This document shows positions 25,666-34,446 of a stretch of 64,000 bases of DNA, one piece after another; within the stretch, counting starts at the first letter, position 1; every line of letters begins with the position of its first letter. Origin of the DNA: Bacteroidales bacterium UBA4345 (GTDB lineage: Bacteria > Bacteroidota > Bacteroidia > Bacteroidales > Paludibacteraceae). The stretch spans positions 40,945 through 104,944 of the forward strand of contig DGTD01000101.1 in the NCBI GenBank assembly GCA_002396385.1, given 5' to 3'. The notes beneath the pieces were generated by a model. The model made no database searches and had not been told where the DNA came from. It saw nothing but the letters and a program-made list of their open reading frames with translations. The translations under genes and the position numbers were made by a program.

Positions 25666-25697
25666 TTTGCGAAAGATGTTTTTTTCTGCTAAATTTG
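25666..25697 (+). promoter_or_regulatory. tRNA-Trp promoter
   Basis: TTTG at 25666-25669, a 20-bp spacer and TAAATTTG at 25690-25697, 13 bp before the mature tRNA 5' end. Confidence 0.8.
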
Positions 25698-25710
25698 CGG
25701 CACGAAACAC

Positions 25711-25783
25711 ACAGGATTAGCTCAGTCGGTAGAGCACTGGTCTCCAAAACCAGGTGTCGGGAGTTCGAGCCTCTCATCCTGTG
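25711..25783 (+). tRNA. trpT: tRNA-Trp (anticodon CCA)
   Basis: ACAGGAT (25711-25717) pairs with ATCCTGT (25776-25782) as the acceptor stem, with discriminator G at 25783. The D arm GCTC/GAGC, anticodon stem CTGGT/ACCAG with loop CTCCAAA (anticodon CCA at 25744-25746) and T arm with GTTCGAGC are all intact. The CCA tail is not encoded. Confidence 0.97.
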
Positions 25784-25788
25784 CTAGA

Positions 25789-25817
25789 AACGCAACTTTT
25801 AAAGGTTGCGTTTTTTT
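25789..25817 (+). terminator. terminator of tRNA-Trp
   Basis: AACGCAAC (25789-25796) pairs with GTTGCGTT (25805-25812), followed by a T run. Confidence 0.88.
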
Positions 25818-25826
25818 ATGCACAAA

Positions 25827-25858
25827 AAAAACGGCGGCTGTAGCAGCTGCCGTTTTTT
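25827..25858. terminator. second hairpin terminator, bidirectional
   Basis: AACGGCGGCTG pairs with CAGCTGCCGTT around a TAG loop, with A residues before and T residues after, so it can stop transcription from either side. It backs up the tRNA terminator. Confidence 0.75.
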
Positions 25859-26137
25859 GTCTTCATAAATTACGTGTCGTTTTTCTTCTGATTATGGCAA
25901 GTTCTTATGTGGCAAGACTCTTTTCACAAAGAGTGTAAATTTTTGTCTATTCTAAAGATTTTATCTTTTTAGCTTACAATTCAAAATTAGGCTATATTCT
26001 TTAATTAAAATATCCCTATTAGTAGTGATTTTTCTTCCATCGGGCTCCGAACCTGTTTCCCTCTTCCTTTGTCAGTCTGTTCCGGTGACCACGGGGCGGG
26101 CAAATACGGCTTCTCTCGTGCGTTGCTGACAGAGCCG
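25859..26137. other. intergenic stretch, no gene seen
   Basis: AT-rich, with one small hairpin (ACTCTTT at 25917-25923 with AAAGAGT at 25928-25934) and no coding frame or clear promoter. Confidence 0.5.
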
Positions 26138-27085
26138 TTACAGGTTGTCCGTTGCCTCTTTACTGTTAAGGGCCGCATATAATTTCGCTACCAGAGCTCC
26201 GCTCAGGTTATGCCAGACACTGAAGATTGCTCCTGGTATGACGGCAAGCGGATAGGCGGCGAAATGAAGGTTGGCAAGGCTGCTTGCCAAGCCGGAATTC
26301 TGCATGCCGACCTCTATGGAGATGACTGTGCATTTTTTCGCCTTCAGACCCAGCAGTTTCCCAACCCCTAGGCCCAACAGCAGACCGAGAAGGTTGTGCA
26401 GAACAACAACGGCAATGACAAGCAGACCGCAGTGGTGCAGCTGGTTGCTGCTTTTGCCGATGATGATGAAAACAATGGTGGCGATACTCAGCGAGGAGAA
26501 TGCCGGCAGGTACGATACCGCCTTATGGCTGAAGTCGGGGAAAAGTCGCTTGACCAATATGCCGGCTACGATGGGAACGATGATGACTTGCAATATGCTT
26601 AACAGCATGTTTGCTGTGTCTACTTCTACGCTCTCTCCTGCTAGTAGCCAGACAAGGAGTGGAGTCAGAAAGGGGGCCAACAGGGTAGAGCAACCGGTCA
26701 TACCCACCGAAAGGGCTACATCGCCTTTGGCCAGATAGGTAATCAGGTTGCTGGCGGTGCCTCCGGGGCAGCAACCTACTAGAATGACTCCAATTGCCAA
26801 CTCTGGTGGTAGGTTGAACAGGCGGGTTAAAAGCCAGGCGATGCCGGGCATGATGGTCAGCTGCGCTATGCATCCGGTTATGATGTCTTTGGGGTGGCTG
26901 AATACAATTTTAAAGTCGCTGGCTTCTAAGGTCAGACCCATTCCGAACATGACAACGCCTAACAGCGGGGTTATCCATGCGGTTTCGAACACTGTCGTCA
27001 GCGAGGGACGAAGGTAGGCGGCTATGGCAAGCAGCAAGACCAGTGCGCCCATCCATTTGGCTATGAACGAACATACTTTCTTCAT
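26138..27085 (-). CDS. BASS family bile acid:sodium symporter-like transporter
   Basis: The 315-residue protein has about ten hydrophobic segments. It carries the BASS hallmarks MFGMGLTLEASDF, the crossover motif GCCPGGTASNLITYLAKGD and EVGMQNSGLASSLA, which hold the sodium-binding residues. BASS proteins move organic anions such as bile acids, pantoate or keto acids with sodium; the substrate here is unknown. It starts 12 bp downstream of a LEA14-like lipoprotein gene, so the two are probably cotranscribed. Confidence 0.88.
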   Translation of the reverse strand: MKKVCSFIAKWMGALVLLLAIAAYLRPSLTTVFETAWITPLLGVVMFGMGLTLEASDFKIVFSHPKDIITGCIAQLTIMPGIAWLLTRLFNLPPELAIGVILVGCCPGGTASNLITYLAKGDVALSVGMTGCSTLLAPFLTPLLVWLLAGESVEVDTANMLLSILQVIIVPIVAGILVKRLFPDFSHKAVSYLPAFSSLSIATIVFIIIGKSSNQLHHCGLLVIAVVVLHNLLGLLLGLGVGKLLGLKAKKCTVISIEVGMQNSGLASSLANLHFAAYPLAVIPGAIFSVWHNLSGALVAKLYAALNSKEATDNL

Positions 27086-27097
27086 TTTCTGACTTTT

Positions 27098-27688
27098 TTA
27101 TTGCTTGGGCATTATCTTGTCTCCGCCTACCGTGACGTAGGCCGGCAACTTGATGGTTTGTTTGCCTACTGCGAAGTAGGGTTTAATGGACACTTTCACA
27201 CGGCTGTTGTCGGCATTGCTGGTGGCGAGCCCGAAAGCGTAGCTTATCATCTTGGTGGAACTCTTCCCCGAAAAGAAGTCGAACAAGTTAAAGGAGAATG
27301 GCAGTGAGAGCGTCCCACTTTGTTTGGCGCCTAGGCTCATCTGTTTGTCCATGCTGCCTGTAAGTATTTTGGCATTGTCGATCCATAAAATATAGTCCAA
27401 CCCGTCAAGCCGTGCAGTCTGTGCGTTCGGATTTTTCACACCGACGTTTACAACGAAGTTCAGGTTTAGTTTTTTCTTTGCGAATGCGGCAAGCAGTTTC
27501 GGGGTATCCTTTATGCTGAGGTGGTCGTAGCTTTTGATGCCCGACACGTCTATGTTTGCCAACCTGACGTTTGATACGTTTTTGAACTCAAAGTCGCAAC
27601 TGGCAAAATTTTTTAATCCTTTCACTGACGCGCATCCCGTAAGTAGGGTTAGGGACAGCAGAAACAACAAGTATCTGATGGTTTTCAT
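27098..27688 (-). CDS. LEA14-like lipoprotein
   Basis: The ATG at 27688 gives MKTIRYLLFLLSLTLLTGC, a lipoprotein signal with lipobox LTGC. An earlier frame opening at 27712 is excluded because a -7 box covers it. The 196-residue protein then shows the LEA14/WHy-type pattern, with FEFKNVSNVRLANIDVSGI, a FVVNVGVKNPNAQTARLDGL strand pair and a second repeat. These small beta-sandwich proteins are thought to bind or protect other envelope components. It is the first gene of an operon with the BASS transporter. Confidence 0.72.
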   Translation of the reverse strand: MKTIRYLLFLLSLTLLTGCASVKGLKNFASCDFEFKNVSNVRLANIDVSGIKSYDHLSIKDTPKLLAAFAKKKLNLNFVVNVGVKNPNAQTARLDGLDYILWIDNAKILTGSMDKQMSLGAKQSGTLSLPFSFNLFDFFSGKSSTKMISYAFGLATSNADNSRVKVSIKPYFAVGKQTIKLPAYVTVGGDKIMPKQ

Positions 27689-27709
27689 TGTTATGTTTTT
27701 TAACAATGG

Positions 27710-27717
27710 CAAAGTTA
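27710..27717 (-). promoter_or_regulatory. -7 box (TAacTTTG)
   Basis: Exact TAnnTTTG on the minus strand upstream of the LEA14-like/BASS operon. It decides the start at 27688. Confidence 0.55.
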
Positions 27718-27744
27718 CGCTTTTCTTCGCTTCCCCTGTATGCC

Positions 27745-28419
27745 TTATTGCTTTTTTACCTTAAAGCAGTTGCCGTCGTATTCCAATTCTTTCGCATCGG
27801 TCAAATACTTCTCCAACTCGGCTTCCTCTATCAGGTATATGCGTGGGCTGATGGAGTGCGGATATCGGTTGAAGAAGGGGTTGAAGGTCCAATACCAGGT
27901 CATTTTTTGTAGTCTGAAGTATCTTGGCAGGTCTCTCCTCATTTGGAAAATACGGGTTTTTGCCGATACGGTGATTCCGGTCCTGCCGTCGGCAAGTCCC
28001 GACACACAGACGAAATGCTCTTTCTTGTGTGTGTCGTTTTGCAGTTCTTCTCCTGTGGAACGGTGTGAGATTGATAGGTGCCTTCCGAATTGTTGGTTGA
28101 TGTGGTTCATCAGTTGGCGGAACAGTTTGCCGTGCGGACTTGTGTCGTGTAGTTGACTCGACAAGATGTAGTAATGAATCATTTCGTGGATGATGGTGTC
28201 TTCCACTTCGTGCTCAGGCAGGTCGAAACGCTGGCTGATGGTGAGCTTGAAATTGTAGAACTCTGTCTTGGTGCCAACTTTCCTGCGTTTGAAGGATACG
28301 CCTCCCAGTCTTGTCCTCGAAACCCCTATGCGTATGGGCAAAGGGCTAAGCTTTCCTTTGAATATCTTTGCGTTGAACTCGTTGAACTTGGCTTGAACAT
28401 ATGCAAGGGTTGGTTTCAT
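27745..28419 (-). CDS. SprT-like zinc-dependent domain protein
   Basis: The 224-residue protein carries HEMIHYY (near residue 79), the HExxH zinc-peptidase motif, followed by HGKLF with a third histidine, as in SprT/Spartan family proteins. The N-terminal LAYVQAKFNEFNAKIFKGKL is typical of bacterial SprT. The C-terminal half lacks the cysteine zinc ribbon of some members but has a beta-rich segment. Eukaryotic relatives cleave DNA-protein crosslinks; the bacterial role is unproven. It starts 13 bp after the FISUMP gene stop, suggesting cotranscription. Confidence 0.78.
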   Translation of the reverse strand: MKPTLAYVQAKFNEFNAKIFKGKLSPLPIRIGVSRTRLGGVSFKRRKVGTKTEFYNFKLTISQRFDLPEHEVEDTIIHEMIHYYILSSQLHDTSPHGKLFRQLMNHINQQFGRHLSISHRSTGEELQNDTHKKEHFVCVSGLADGRTGITVSAKTRIFQMRRDLPRYFRLQKMTWYWTFNPFFNRYPHSISPRIYLIEEAELEKYLTDAKELEYDGNCFKVKKQ

Positions 28420-28432
28420 TTTATGGTGTGTC

Positions 28433-29191
28433 TTACTTTAAAACGGCACGGATGTTCATGCCGAAAAAACGGTCGTCCCAATTGGTAATACAGCCTTTCT
28501 CTTTTAAGTATAGTCCCATAGAGTAGGCACTCGGATTCAAAATGTTTTTGTTGTCTTGTTCCATCGACAGACTCGAAGACCAGTAAGCCCCGAAGCGGCC
28601 CTTCTCCCGTTGTTGTGTTTCCATTCGGAAGCCTGACGCTGGTAAAAAAATAACATTTCCGTTGGTTTTCGATGTCCCAATCATGCCTGCTACGCCTGTG
28701 CCAGAAAAGTCATCCGTCCAAAGCCAGTCGCAACCGTCAATCAGTTCCTGCTGTTCTTCGGAGGTAGGCATCCGCCATTCCTTTCCCCAGTTGGCAGTGG
28801 CCGCATCATCTTCCTCCAAAAGTGTTTTCAGTAAATCGGGCACGTAGTCTTTTGGTATATAGGTTTCCCCATTGTAGGTAATGATGCTGTTTGCACAATA
28901 CTTGGTTTGTCTCATTTTGAATCCATTGTCTGTAATTTTGACAAAATGTGCCCATTTATAGCTTCTCCAATTGTATTCTTTTTTAGGTTTTACCTCACCC
29001 CATGCGAAATAATCGCCGAATTTGGTCGGTTTAGAGGCCCCCACATTGCAGGTCGCCCATTTCAGACCGCTCGGCAACCCCAGGTCTACATACGGGTGTT
29101 TCCCAACCTTTCCGCTTATGGTTTGTGCAGAAGATTCCATTCCGCCGGCTGCTATGGCTAGCGCTATTAGCGAATAAATAATTTTCGGCAT
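28433..29191 (-). CDS. exported FISUMP-domain protein
   Basis: A signal peptide (residues 1-22, ending SSAQ) precedes a domain with YVDLGLPSGLKWATCNVGA, FGDYFAWGEV, WRMPTSEEQQELIDGC, NVIFLPASGFR and GAYWSSS, the hallmarks of the Fibrobacter succinogenes major paralogous domain. These proteins are surface or periplasmic and of unknown biochemical role, often many per genome. At 252 residues it is a single full domain. A degraded paralogue lies at 34757-35460. Confidence 0.82.
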   Translation of the reverse strand: MPKIIYSLIALAIAAGGMESSAQTISGKVGKHPYVDLGLPSGLKWATCNVGASKPTKFGDYFAWGEVKPKKEYNWRSYKWAHFVKITDNGFKMRQTKYCANSIITYNGETYIPKDYVPDLLKTLLEEDDAATANWGKEWRMPTSEEQQELIDGCDWLWTDDFSGTGVAGMIGTSKTNGNVIFLPASGFRMETQQREKGRFGAYWSSSLSMEQDNKNILNPSAYSMGLYLKEKGCITNWDDRFFGMNIRAVLK

Positions 29192-29600
29192 GCTCTCTTG
29201 ATTTTTTTCTCTGTAAATATACTGAATTAAATGTTCCGTACTCTCTCCAATAGCATATTGATGTTGTCTTTCTAGTTGCTGTCAGCAAGGCTAACCGGCA
29301 TTGTTGCGAATTCTGAAATGTGGTGCCGCTCTGAATGGGCTTTCATTTTTTAGCGAGGCTGTTAAAATGAAAAACCCCCACGTTTCCACAACGGAGGGGT
29401 TTTTTTGGTTCTTTCTATTGAACCTAAATTCTATAACACTAACTACATATTTTTTAGCCTAAGACTTGTGTGTCTATCTCTTTTTTCTGTTACAAAGTTA
29501 GAAGTTTTTGCTGAACAGTGCTATTCATTTTTCGGATATTATAAGGACTTATTCGGCAAAAATAGTTGGAATTGAAAATATCTGAATTTTTTATATGTTG
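29192..29600. other. intergenic stretch with one terminator
   Basis: Between the FISUMP gene and the hybrid regulator, both on the minus strand. It contains the hairpin at 29371-29404 and a near-consensus TATATTTA box upstream of the FISUMP gene. I see no gene. Confidence 0.5.
29371..29404 (-). terminator. intrinsic terminator of the hybrid regulator gene
   Basis: AAAACCCC and GGGGTTTT pair around an inner CGTT/AACG stem. T residues follow on both strands. It lies about 200 bp downstream of the hybrid regulator stop. Confidence 0.75.
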
Positions 29601-32600
29601 TTAATCAGGTATTTGCGATGGCGTGTAGCCAAAATGGTCCTTAAACCTTCTTGTAAAGTAAGAAGGATCGGTAAATCCGACTTTTAGTGCAACTTCGGCA
29701 ATAGGTATGTCTTCGTTCTTCTGTTTGAAGTCTTGCAGAATACCTTTGGCCTTGTTCAGCCTGTAGGTGGCAAGTAACTCAACAGGAGTTTTCCCGGAAA
29801 GCGATTTGATGCGTCGACTTAATGTCGATTGGCTGATGCACATTTCTTTGGCCAGATCGTCTATCTGGAGGTCACAATTGGTATAGTGTTTTTCCAATAG
29901 GTCCATAAAGCGTTTCAAGTCGGGAGCCAACTCCTCGCTTTTTGCGGAAATTCTTTCAGAACGAAGGTTTTCTGCCGCATTGTTTTCCTTCGCCTGTTGC
30001 TCCATTATCTGTCCTAACAGTTTTTGTTGGATGCGTTGGCGCAGGTTGAGCATATTGGCTAACTTAAACAGCAACTCCGTCATACTGAACGGCTTAGTGA
30101 TGTAGTCGACAGCGCCGCTCTTCAAACCCAGCAGTTTGTCTTGTTCTTCACTGTTTGCCGATATGAAGAGCAGGGGTATGTGTTGGGTATCGATACCTTT
30201 ACTCAGGTTGCTGCCCATAGTCAATCCGTCCATTTCTGGCATTGAAACATCGCTGATGATGATGTCTGGTTGCTCTTTCCTAGCTAACTCAAGGCCTTCC
30301 TTACCGTTGTTACCCTCAATAGTGTGTACGTACTTGCTCAGCGTGTCGCTCAGTGTGTGCCGTATTAACTCGTCATCGTCAACCAGAAGAATGGTGTTGC
30401 CTTCCAGAATGCTGCCGTCGAATTCAATTTCATCAATTTTTGAGAAGACGGTTGTTTCTGTATTGTTTATTTCTGCTTCCTGGTTGGTAAGCGGTAGTTG
30501 TATGCAGATGGTGGTTCCAAAACCAGGTTTGCTGTTGATGCGGAGGGTTCCGTTATTACGCTTTATATAGGTTTGGCAAAGGTCAATGCCCATGCCTGTG
30601 CCTTTCTCTTTTTCGGTGCCTTCTGTCGAGTTGTGTGTTCCACTCGTTAAAAGGTTTTTCAGCATGTCTTTGTTTATGCCTATACCGTTGTCTGTTACTT
30701 CTATCATTCCCATGTCCGATGCCTGCGCGGCCTTAATGGTAATGGCGCCGCCCCGTGGCGTGAACTTGATGCTGTTGCTGACCAGGTTGCGGATGACGAT
30801 TTCAAGGGAGCGGCAGTCGGCTAGTACGCATTTGCCCAGAGTAACGTCTGTGTGGATTGTCAGCCCTTTCATTTGTGCCTGTTTGCCGAGCAACGACACC
30901 ACATTACACACAACCGACGAAACGTTGACAGGCTCGGGGCTCCAGTTCGTCGTTATTTTATCGCTTTGAACCCAGTCTAGCAGTTTCTGCATCTCGTTCT
31001 GTAACAGTGATGCCGAGTTGTAGACGTCCTCAATAGGTTTTATTTGTTGTTGGTCGCCTACGTGCCTGTTCTTGCTGAGCCAGTGGCCCAAAGAACTGAC
31101 AATGGCAAACATAGGGTTTTTCAGGTCGTGTGCGACAACTGAAATTAGCCTATTCTTTTCGGCCAAGGTGCTTTTGAGCTCGCTGGTGCGTTCTTCAACT
31201 GTTTTCGACAACAGGCGCTGGGTGTCTTTCATCCGGTTGATGCGTTGCATGAAACTGTAGCTTGCGTATCCGACCACTAGCAAAAAAATACTGAGGCGGA
31301 ACCACCAGGCTTCCCACCAGGGAGGCAGAACCGAGATGTGCAGGCTGACACTGGCCTCTTCTTTCTTGTTTGTCCGGAAGGCTTCCACTTCAAGCGTATA
31401 GTCTCCTTTGGGCAGGTGGTTGAAAGAGATGGTCAGGTCGCTACCCATGTTTGTCCAAGCGTTGTGAAGTCCTATAAGGCGGTAACGGCATTGGGCTTTG
31501 TTAAGTTCGTCGAAGTCGACCAGGTCTACATCGATGCTGATGTTCGTCTGGTCGTAGTCTAATTCGATTTCCTTTATGGTCGATATGTTGCCGTTCTCAA
31601 GCACGCTGGTGAACGGGTGTATCCGTGTGTTGTTGATGTAGAGGTCAGAGAAAGACAGCCACGAGATAGGGCTAGCCTCGTAGTGACCGATGGTGTTATA
31701 GCAGAAGAACCCCGAACTGGTGCCAAAATAGAGGTGACCTTTCCCGTCGTTGTAGCCCGAATGAGGGAAAAAGTCGTAACGGGTGCTGGCTGTACTGTTG
31801 CCGGCAATTATCTTACAAGTCTTAGCCGCAAGGTCTATGTTCATGACGCCGTTGGTACTTGCCGCCCATATTTTCCCGTCGTTGTCGGCAATGACAATAC
31901 TGAAGTGTATTTGTGGAACATACGCCAATGAGTCAATGCGTGAACCGTCTTCACTTATGTGCAGCATACCTTTGGTGGTTGCTACCAATAAGTCGCCGTT
32001 TGCCAGTAGAATGGCGTCTTCTACTATTCTAGGGTGTCGGGTGTGCTGTTGTTTGTGGCTTGGCAGTAGGTCTTCTTTCTTGTCTCCGTTAATGCGCCAG
32101 AGAGTGTTGGTTGTGAGAATCCAAATGGTGCCGTTTTTACCTTCCACTACTTTCTTTGTCCAAATGTCGGGATTGTCGTGGTCGTTTTTGCCCGTCAGTG
32201 TCCATCGTTCCCAATCGTTATGGTTCTTTCTGTAAAGTCCGTCTCCCGAAGTGCATATCCAGGTGTCTCCGTTGTTTAGTCTGCTGGTATTGTTCAGGTA
32301 GTCGATACCATATCCCAATGAACCGAACTGTATGCGGTGGCAATTCTTGTTATCGGGGTTGAAGAGGAGTGCGCCCCTTCCCCAGGTGCCAATCATAATA
32401 TTACCTTTCTCGTCGGCTTTCTCCATCGAAATCAGATTTTTCGACGGCAGGTCGTAGCGGTTGATTTGTTGGAAGTTACCTTTAACCTGGTAGAGCCCGT
32501 TTCCATCGGTGCTGACCCAGAGGTTGTTATCTTTGTCGGTGCAGAATCCGGTGCAGACAACGTTGGGGAATCCCTTTTGTTCCGAAAAGTAAACCAGGTT

Positions 32601-33626
32601 GCTTTGCTGTTTCATGAACCCCCACAGCCCGCTGTTGTAGGTGCCGATCCAGATGTTGCCCTTCGTGTCTTCGGCCATTGCATATATTTTTGCAATCTCG
32701 TTGTTTTTGGCATTGAACGGGATTACCTCGGTAAAGACAGGTTTGTCTGATGTGATGTTGGTGGTATACCAGAGTCCGTCGCCATCGGTCGCTATCCACA
32801 ATTTGCCTCCATGGTCAAGCAACAGCCCGGCAGCGTTGTTGAAGGGCAGGTTGATGACTTTTGGCTCGTCAATTTTTTTGTTCTTCGTGTTGAATATCCA
32901 TATTTCGTCGGAATACGAGGTTGTGACCAAATCGCCGTTCCCGTAAGGAGTTAGATGGGTGATAGCACCGAGTTTTCTCGATTTTGAAGTGTAAGAGTAG
33001 AGGTGCTGCCAGTTTTTGTCGAAAACCAGCACTTTACCAAGGGTGCCCACCCATTTGCGGCCGTCTTGGTCTATATAGAGCGAAGCTACGAAAGAATGTG
33101 CTAACTCTTTAATGTCTTTCGATATGTTGATGTAGGCACCTTTCTTCTTGTCGTATTGGAATATGCCAGAACTGTTGGTGAGAATGTAGCGGTTGTTGTC
33201 GGCCGAGATGTAGGTTCTGAGAACCGATGTTACGTTCTCGTTTACGCACTCCGACGGCATCTTGTTGGTAAACGAGTCGGTTTTAGTGTCGTATTCTTGC
33301 AAAAAGCTGTTCTGCCCGCATGCTTCCAGTTTCCCGTTACCGATGTATTTAATTGAGTGTATGAACTCTTGTTTGAGCTCCGCGTATCCGTCGCCTTGGT
33401 AATGCTTGAATTTTTTCCCGTTGAAACGGTCAACTCCGAAGTCGGTGGCAATCCATAGGTGTCCTTCCGGATCGGGTTCTATGTAGAGAATTCTGTTCGA
33501 TGCCATTCCGTCATTGGTACTGTAGTGGACGAAATGGGCATATTCGGTTGCTGCTGTCGAGTTTAGCACTGACAACAGAAGTATTGTAGTTGCTGCTATA
33601 TATAATTTTAGGGCCTTTAGCTCCAT
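29601..33626 (-). CDS. hybrid two-component system (sensor kinase-receiver-AraC regulator)
   Basis: The ATG at 33626 (MELKALKLYIAATTILLLS) is preferred over a TTG at 33647, giving 1341 residues. Order of parts: signal anchor; two-component propeller repeats (roughly 40-690, many WIGT or WVST blades); a Y_Y_Y domain (about 700-770); one membrane helix near 790; histidine kinase with AHDLKNPM, NLVSNSIKFTP, DNGIGI and GTGMGIDLC; receiver with LVDDDE, SDVSMPEMDG and the lysine in YITKPFS; and a C-terminal AraC helix-turn-helix ending VGFTDPSYFTRRFKDHFGYTP. It senses a periplasmic ligand, often a glycan fragment, and regulates transcription directly. No SusC/SusD genes are adjacent, so its target is unclear. 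Confidence 0.93.
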   Translation of the reverse strand: MELKALKLYIAATTILLLSVLNSTAATEYAHFVHYSTNDGMASNRILYIEPDPEGHLWIATDFGVDRFNGKKFKHYQGDGYAELKQEFIHSIKYIGNGKLEACGQNSFLQEYDTKTDSFTNKMPSECVNENVTSVLRTYISADNNRYILTNSSGIFQYDKKKGAYINISKDIKELAHSFVASLYIDQDGRKWVGTLGKVLVFDKNWQHLYSYTSKSRKLGAITHLTPYGNGDLVTTSYSDEIWIFNTKNKKIDEPKVINLPFNNAAGLLLDHGGKLWIATDGDGLWYTTNITSDKPVFTEVIPFNAKNNEIAKIYAMAEDTKGNIWIGTYNSGLWGFMKQQSNLVYFSEQKGFPNVVCTGFCTDKDNNLWVSTDGNGLYQVKGNFQQINRYDLPSKNLISMEKADEKGNIMIGTWGRGALLFNPDNKNCHRIQFGSLGYGIDYLNNTSRLNNGDTWICTSGDGLYRKNHNDWERWTLTGKNDHDNPDIWTKKVVEGKNGTIWILTTNTLWRINGDKKEDLLPSHKQQHTRHPRIVEDAILLANGDLLVATTKGMLHISEDGSRIDSLAYVPQIHFSIVIADNDGKIWAASTNGVMNIDLAAKTCKIIAGNSTASTRYDFFPHSGYNDGKGHLYFGTSSGFFCYNTIGHYEASPISWLSFSDLYINNTRIHPFTSVLENGNISTIKEIELDYDQTNISIDVDLVDFDELNKAQCRYRLIGLHNAWTNMGSDLTISFNHLPKGDYTLEVEAFRTNKKEEASVSLHISVLPPWWEAWWFRLSIFLLVVGYASYSFMQRINRMKDTQRLLSKTVEERTSELKSTLAEKNRLISVVAHDLKNPMFAIVSSLGHWLSKNRHVGDQQQIKPIEDVYNSASLLQNEMQKLLDWVQSDKITTNWSPEPVNVSSVVCNVVSLLGKQAQMKGLTIHTDVTLGKCVLADCRSLEIVIRNLVSNSIKFTPRGGAITIKAAQASDMGMIEVTDNGIGINKDMLKNLLTSGTHNSTEGTEKEKGTGMGIDLCQTYIKRNNGTLRINSKPGFGTTICIQLPLTNQEAEINNTETTVFSKIDEIEFDGSILEGNTILLVDDDELIRHTLSDTLSKYVHTIEGNNGKEGLELARKEQPDIIISDVSMPEMDGLTMGSNLSKGIDTQHIPLLFISANSEEQDKLLGLKSGAVDYITKPFSMTELLFKLANMLNLRQRIQQKLLGQIMEQQAKENNAAENLRSERISAKSEELAPDLKRFMDLLEKHYTNCDLQIDDLAKEMCISQSTLSRRIKSLSGKTPVELLATYRLNKAKGILQDFKQKNEDIPIAEVALKVGFTDPSYFTRRFKDHFGYTPSQIPD

Positions 33627-33670
33627 ATTAGCCTGCGTGTTTTTCAAAGTGATATATACTTTGCCAAATT

Positions 33671-33678
33671 CAAAGATA
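33671..33678 (-). promoter_or_regulatory. -7 box (TAtcTTTG) of the hybrid regulator gene
   Basis: Exact TAnnTTTG on the minus strand, 45 bp before the ATG at 33626. A TTTA lies 21 bp upstream. Confidence 0.55.
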
Positions 33679-34005
33679 CACTAAAAAAGTGTTTTTTGCT
33701 AAAGTTTGACCGATAATTTATTGAAAAACAGAAGCGCGGGCTGTGGGTTAGAGGCTATATTGCAATTTTAGAAAGAACGATGGATGGCTCACAATTGAAC
33801 CAGTTTATTGAATGTGTATTTCTCTTACTTGAATTTATATGAAAAAACGGTTCCGCCATTTTTTTTGTGCTTGCCGTATCTAGTAAATCCTTTAAGGTAT
33901 TTGTTCTGTCATTTTGGCTGTGTGATAAAATATATTCTGTCAAATTGTCATATTTCTTAATTTGATATACGACCTTTTGTCTGTGTTGGGTGTGATTTTT
34001 GTGAA
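33679..34005. other. divergent intergenic stretch, no gene seen
   Basis: AT-rich region between the hybrid regulator and the small membrane-protein gene. A TCAAATT/AATTTGA inverted repeat lies near 33937-33964. A 62-codon minus-strand frame has no convincing features. Confidence 0.45.
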
Positions 34006-34021
34006 TGGCACGGTTGTGGCT
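34006..34021 (+). promoter_or_regulatory. possible sigma-54-type promoter
   Basis: TGGCACG, four bases and TGGCT keep the GG and GC ten bases apart, with one mismatch to the -12 box. A predicted start near 34032 is 16 bp before the ATG at 34048. No TAnnTTTG box competes. Confidence 0.4.
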
Positions 34022-34047
34022 GTAGTGATAGTAAATTAATAAATAAA

Positions 34048-34371
34048 ATGGAACAAGACATTATAATAAAAAATGCACTTGGAAATTTATCCAAGCCTGC
34101 AGAAATTTGGTGTCAAGAAAACACCAAAGGGAAATTTTATAAGGAGGCAGGTCTAATTAAAATGCGTCAACTTCGGAATGAGGCATTGTCTACTTTGCCT
34201 CAAAATGAACGAGCTGATTATCTTAAGCATTCGGATGAACACGAATTCCGAATGCTTTCTGAACGCAATAAAGCCGAGGCCTTGAACAGTGCGATTAATG
34301 GATTAACTTTTGTAGGTGTTGCAGGTATTGCAGGTATTTTGGCTTACATTTTAAACAAACAAAAAAAATAA
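34048..34371 (+). CDS. small tail-anchored membrane protein, unknown
   Basis: The 107 residues consist of a charged helical N-terminal part (MEQDIIIKNALGNLSKPAEI and onward) and one hydrophobic segment near the end (about residues 84-103, GLTFVGVAGIAGILAYIL) followed by NKQKK. This suggests a cytoplasmic domain anchored at the membrane by its C-terminus. I do not recognise the family. It has a good start context, a possible sigma-54 promoter and no cotranscribed neighbour. Confidence 0.6.
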   Translation: MEQDIIIKNALGNLSKPAEIWCQENTKGKFYKEAGLIKMRQLRNEALSTLPQNERADYLKHSDEHEFRMLSERNKAEALNSAINGLTFVGVAGIAGILAYILNKQKK

Positions 34372-34446
34372 GCCATTCTTTTGTTACTGAATTTTGATGG
34401 TTTTGAGCCCTTGCTGTTTTCGCAAGGGCTTTTGCGTTGCGATATA

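Noticed and set aside
26106..26138. Hairpin ACGGCT/AGCCGT after the BASS gene as a terminator
   Set aside because: The loop is long and no T run follows on the minus strand; it also overlaps the stop codon.
33755..33943. 62-codon minus-strand frame upstream of the hybrid regulator
   Set aside because: No promoter, no signal or domain, and low-complexity composition in an AT-rich spacer.
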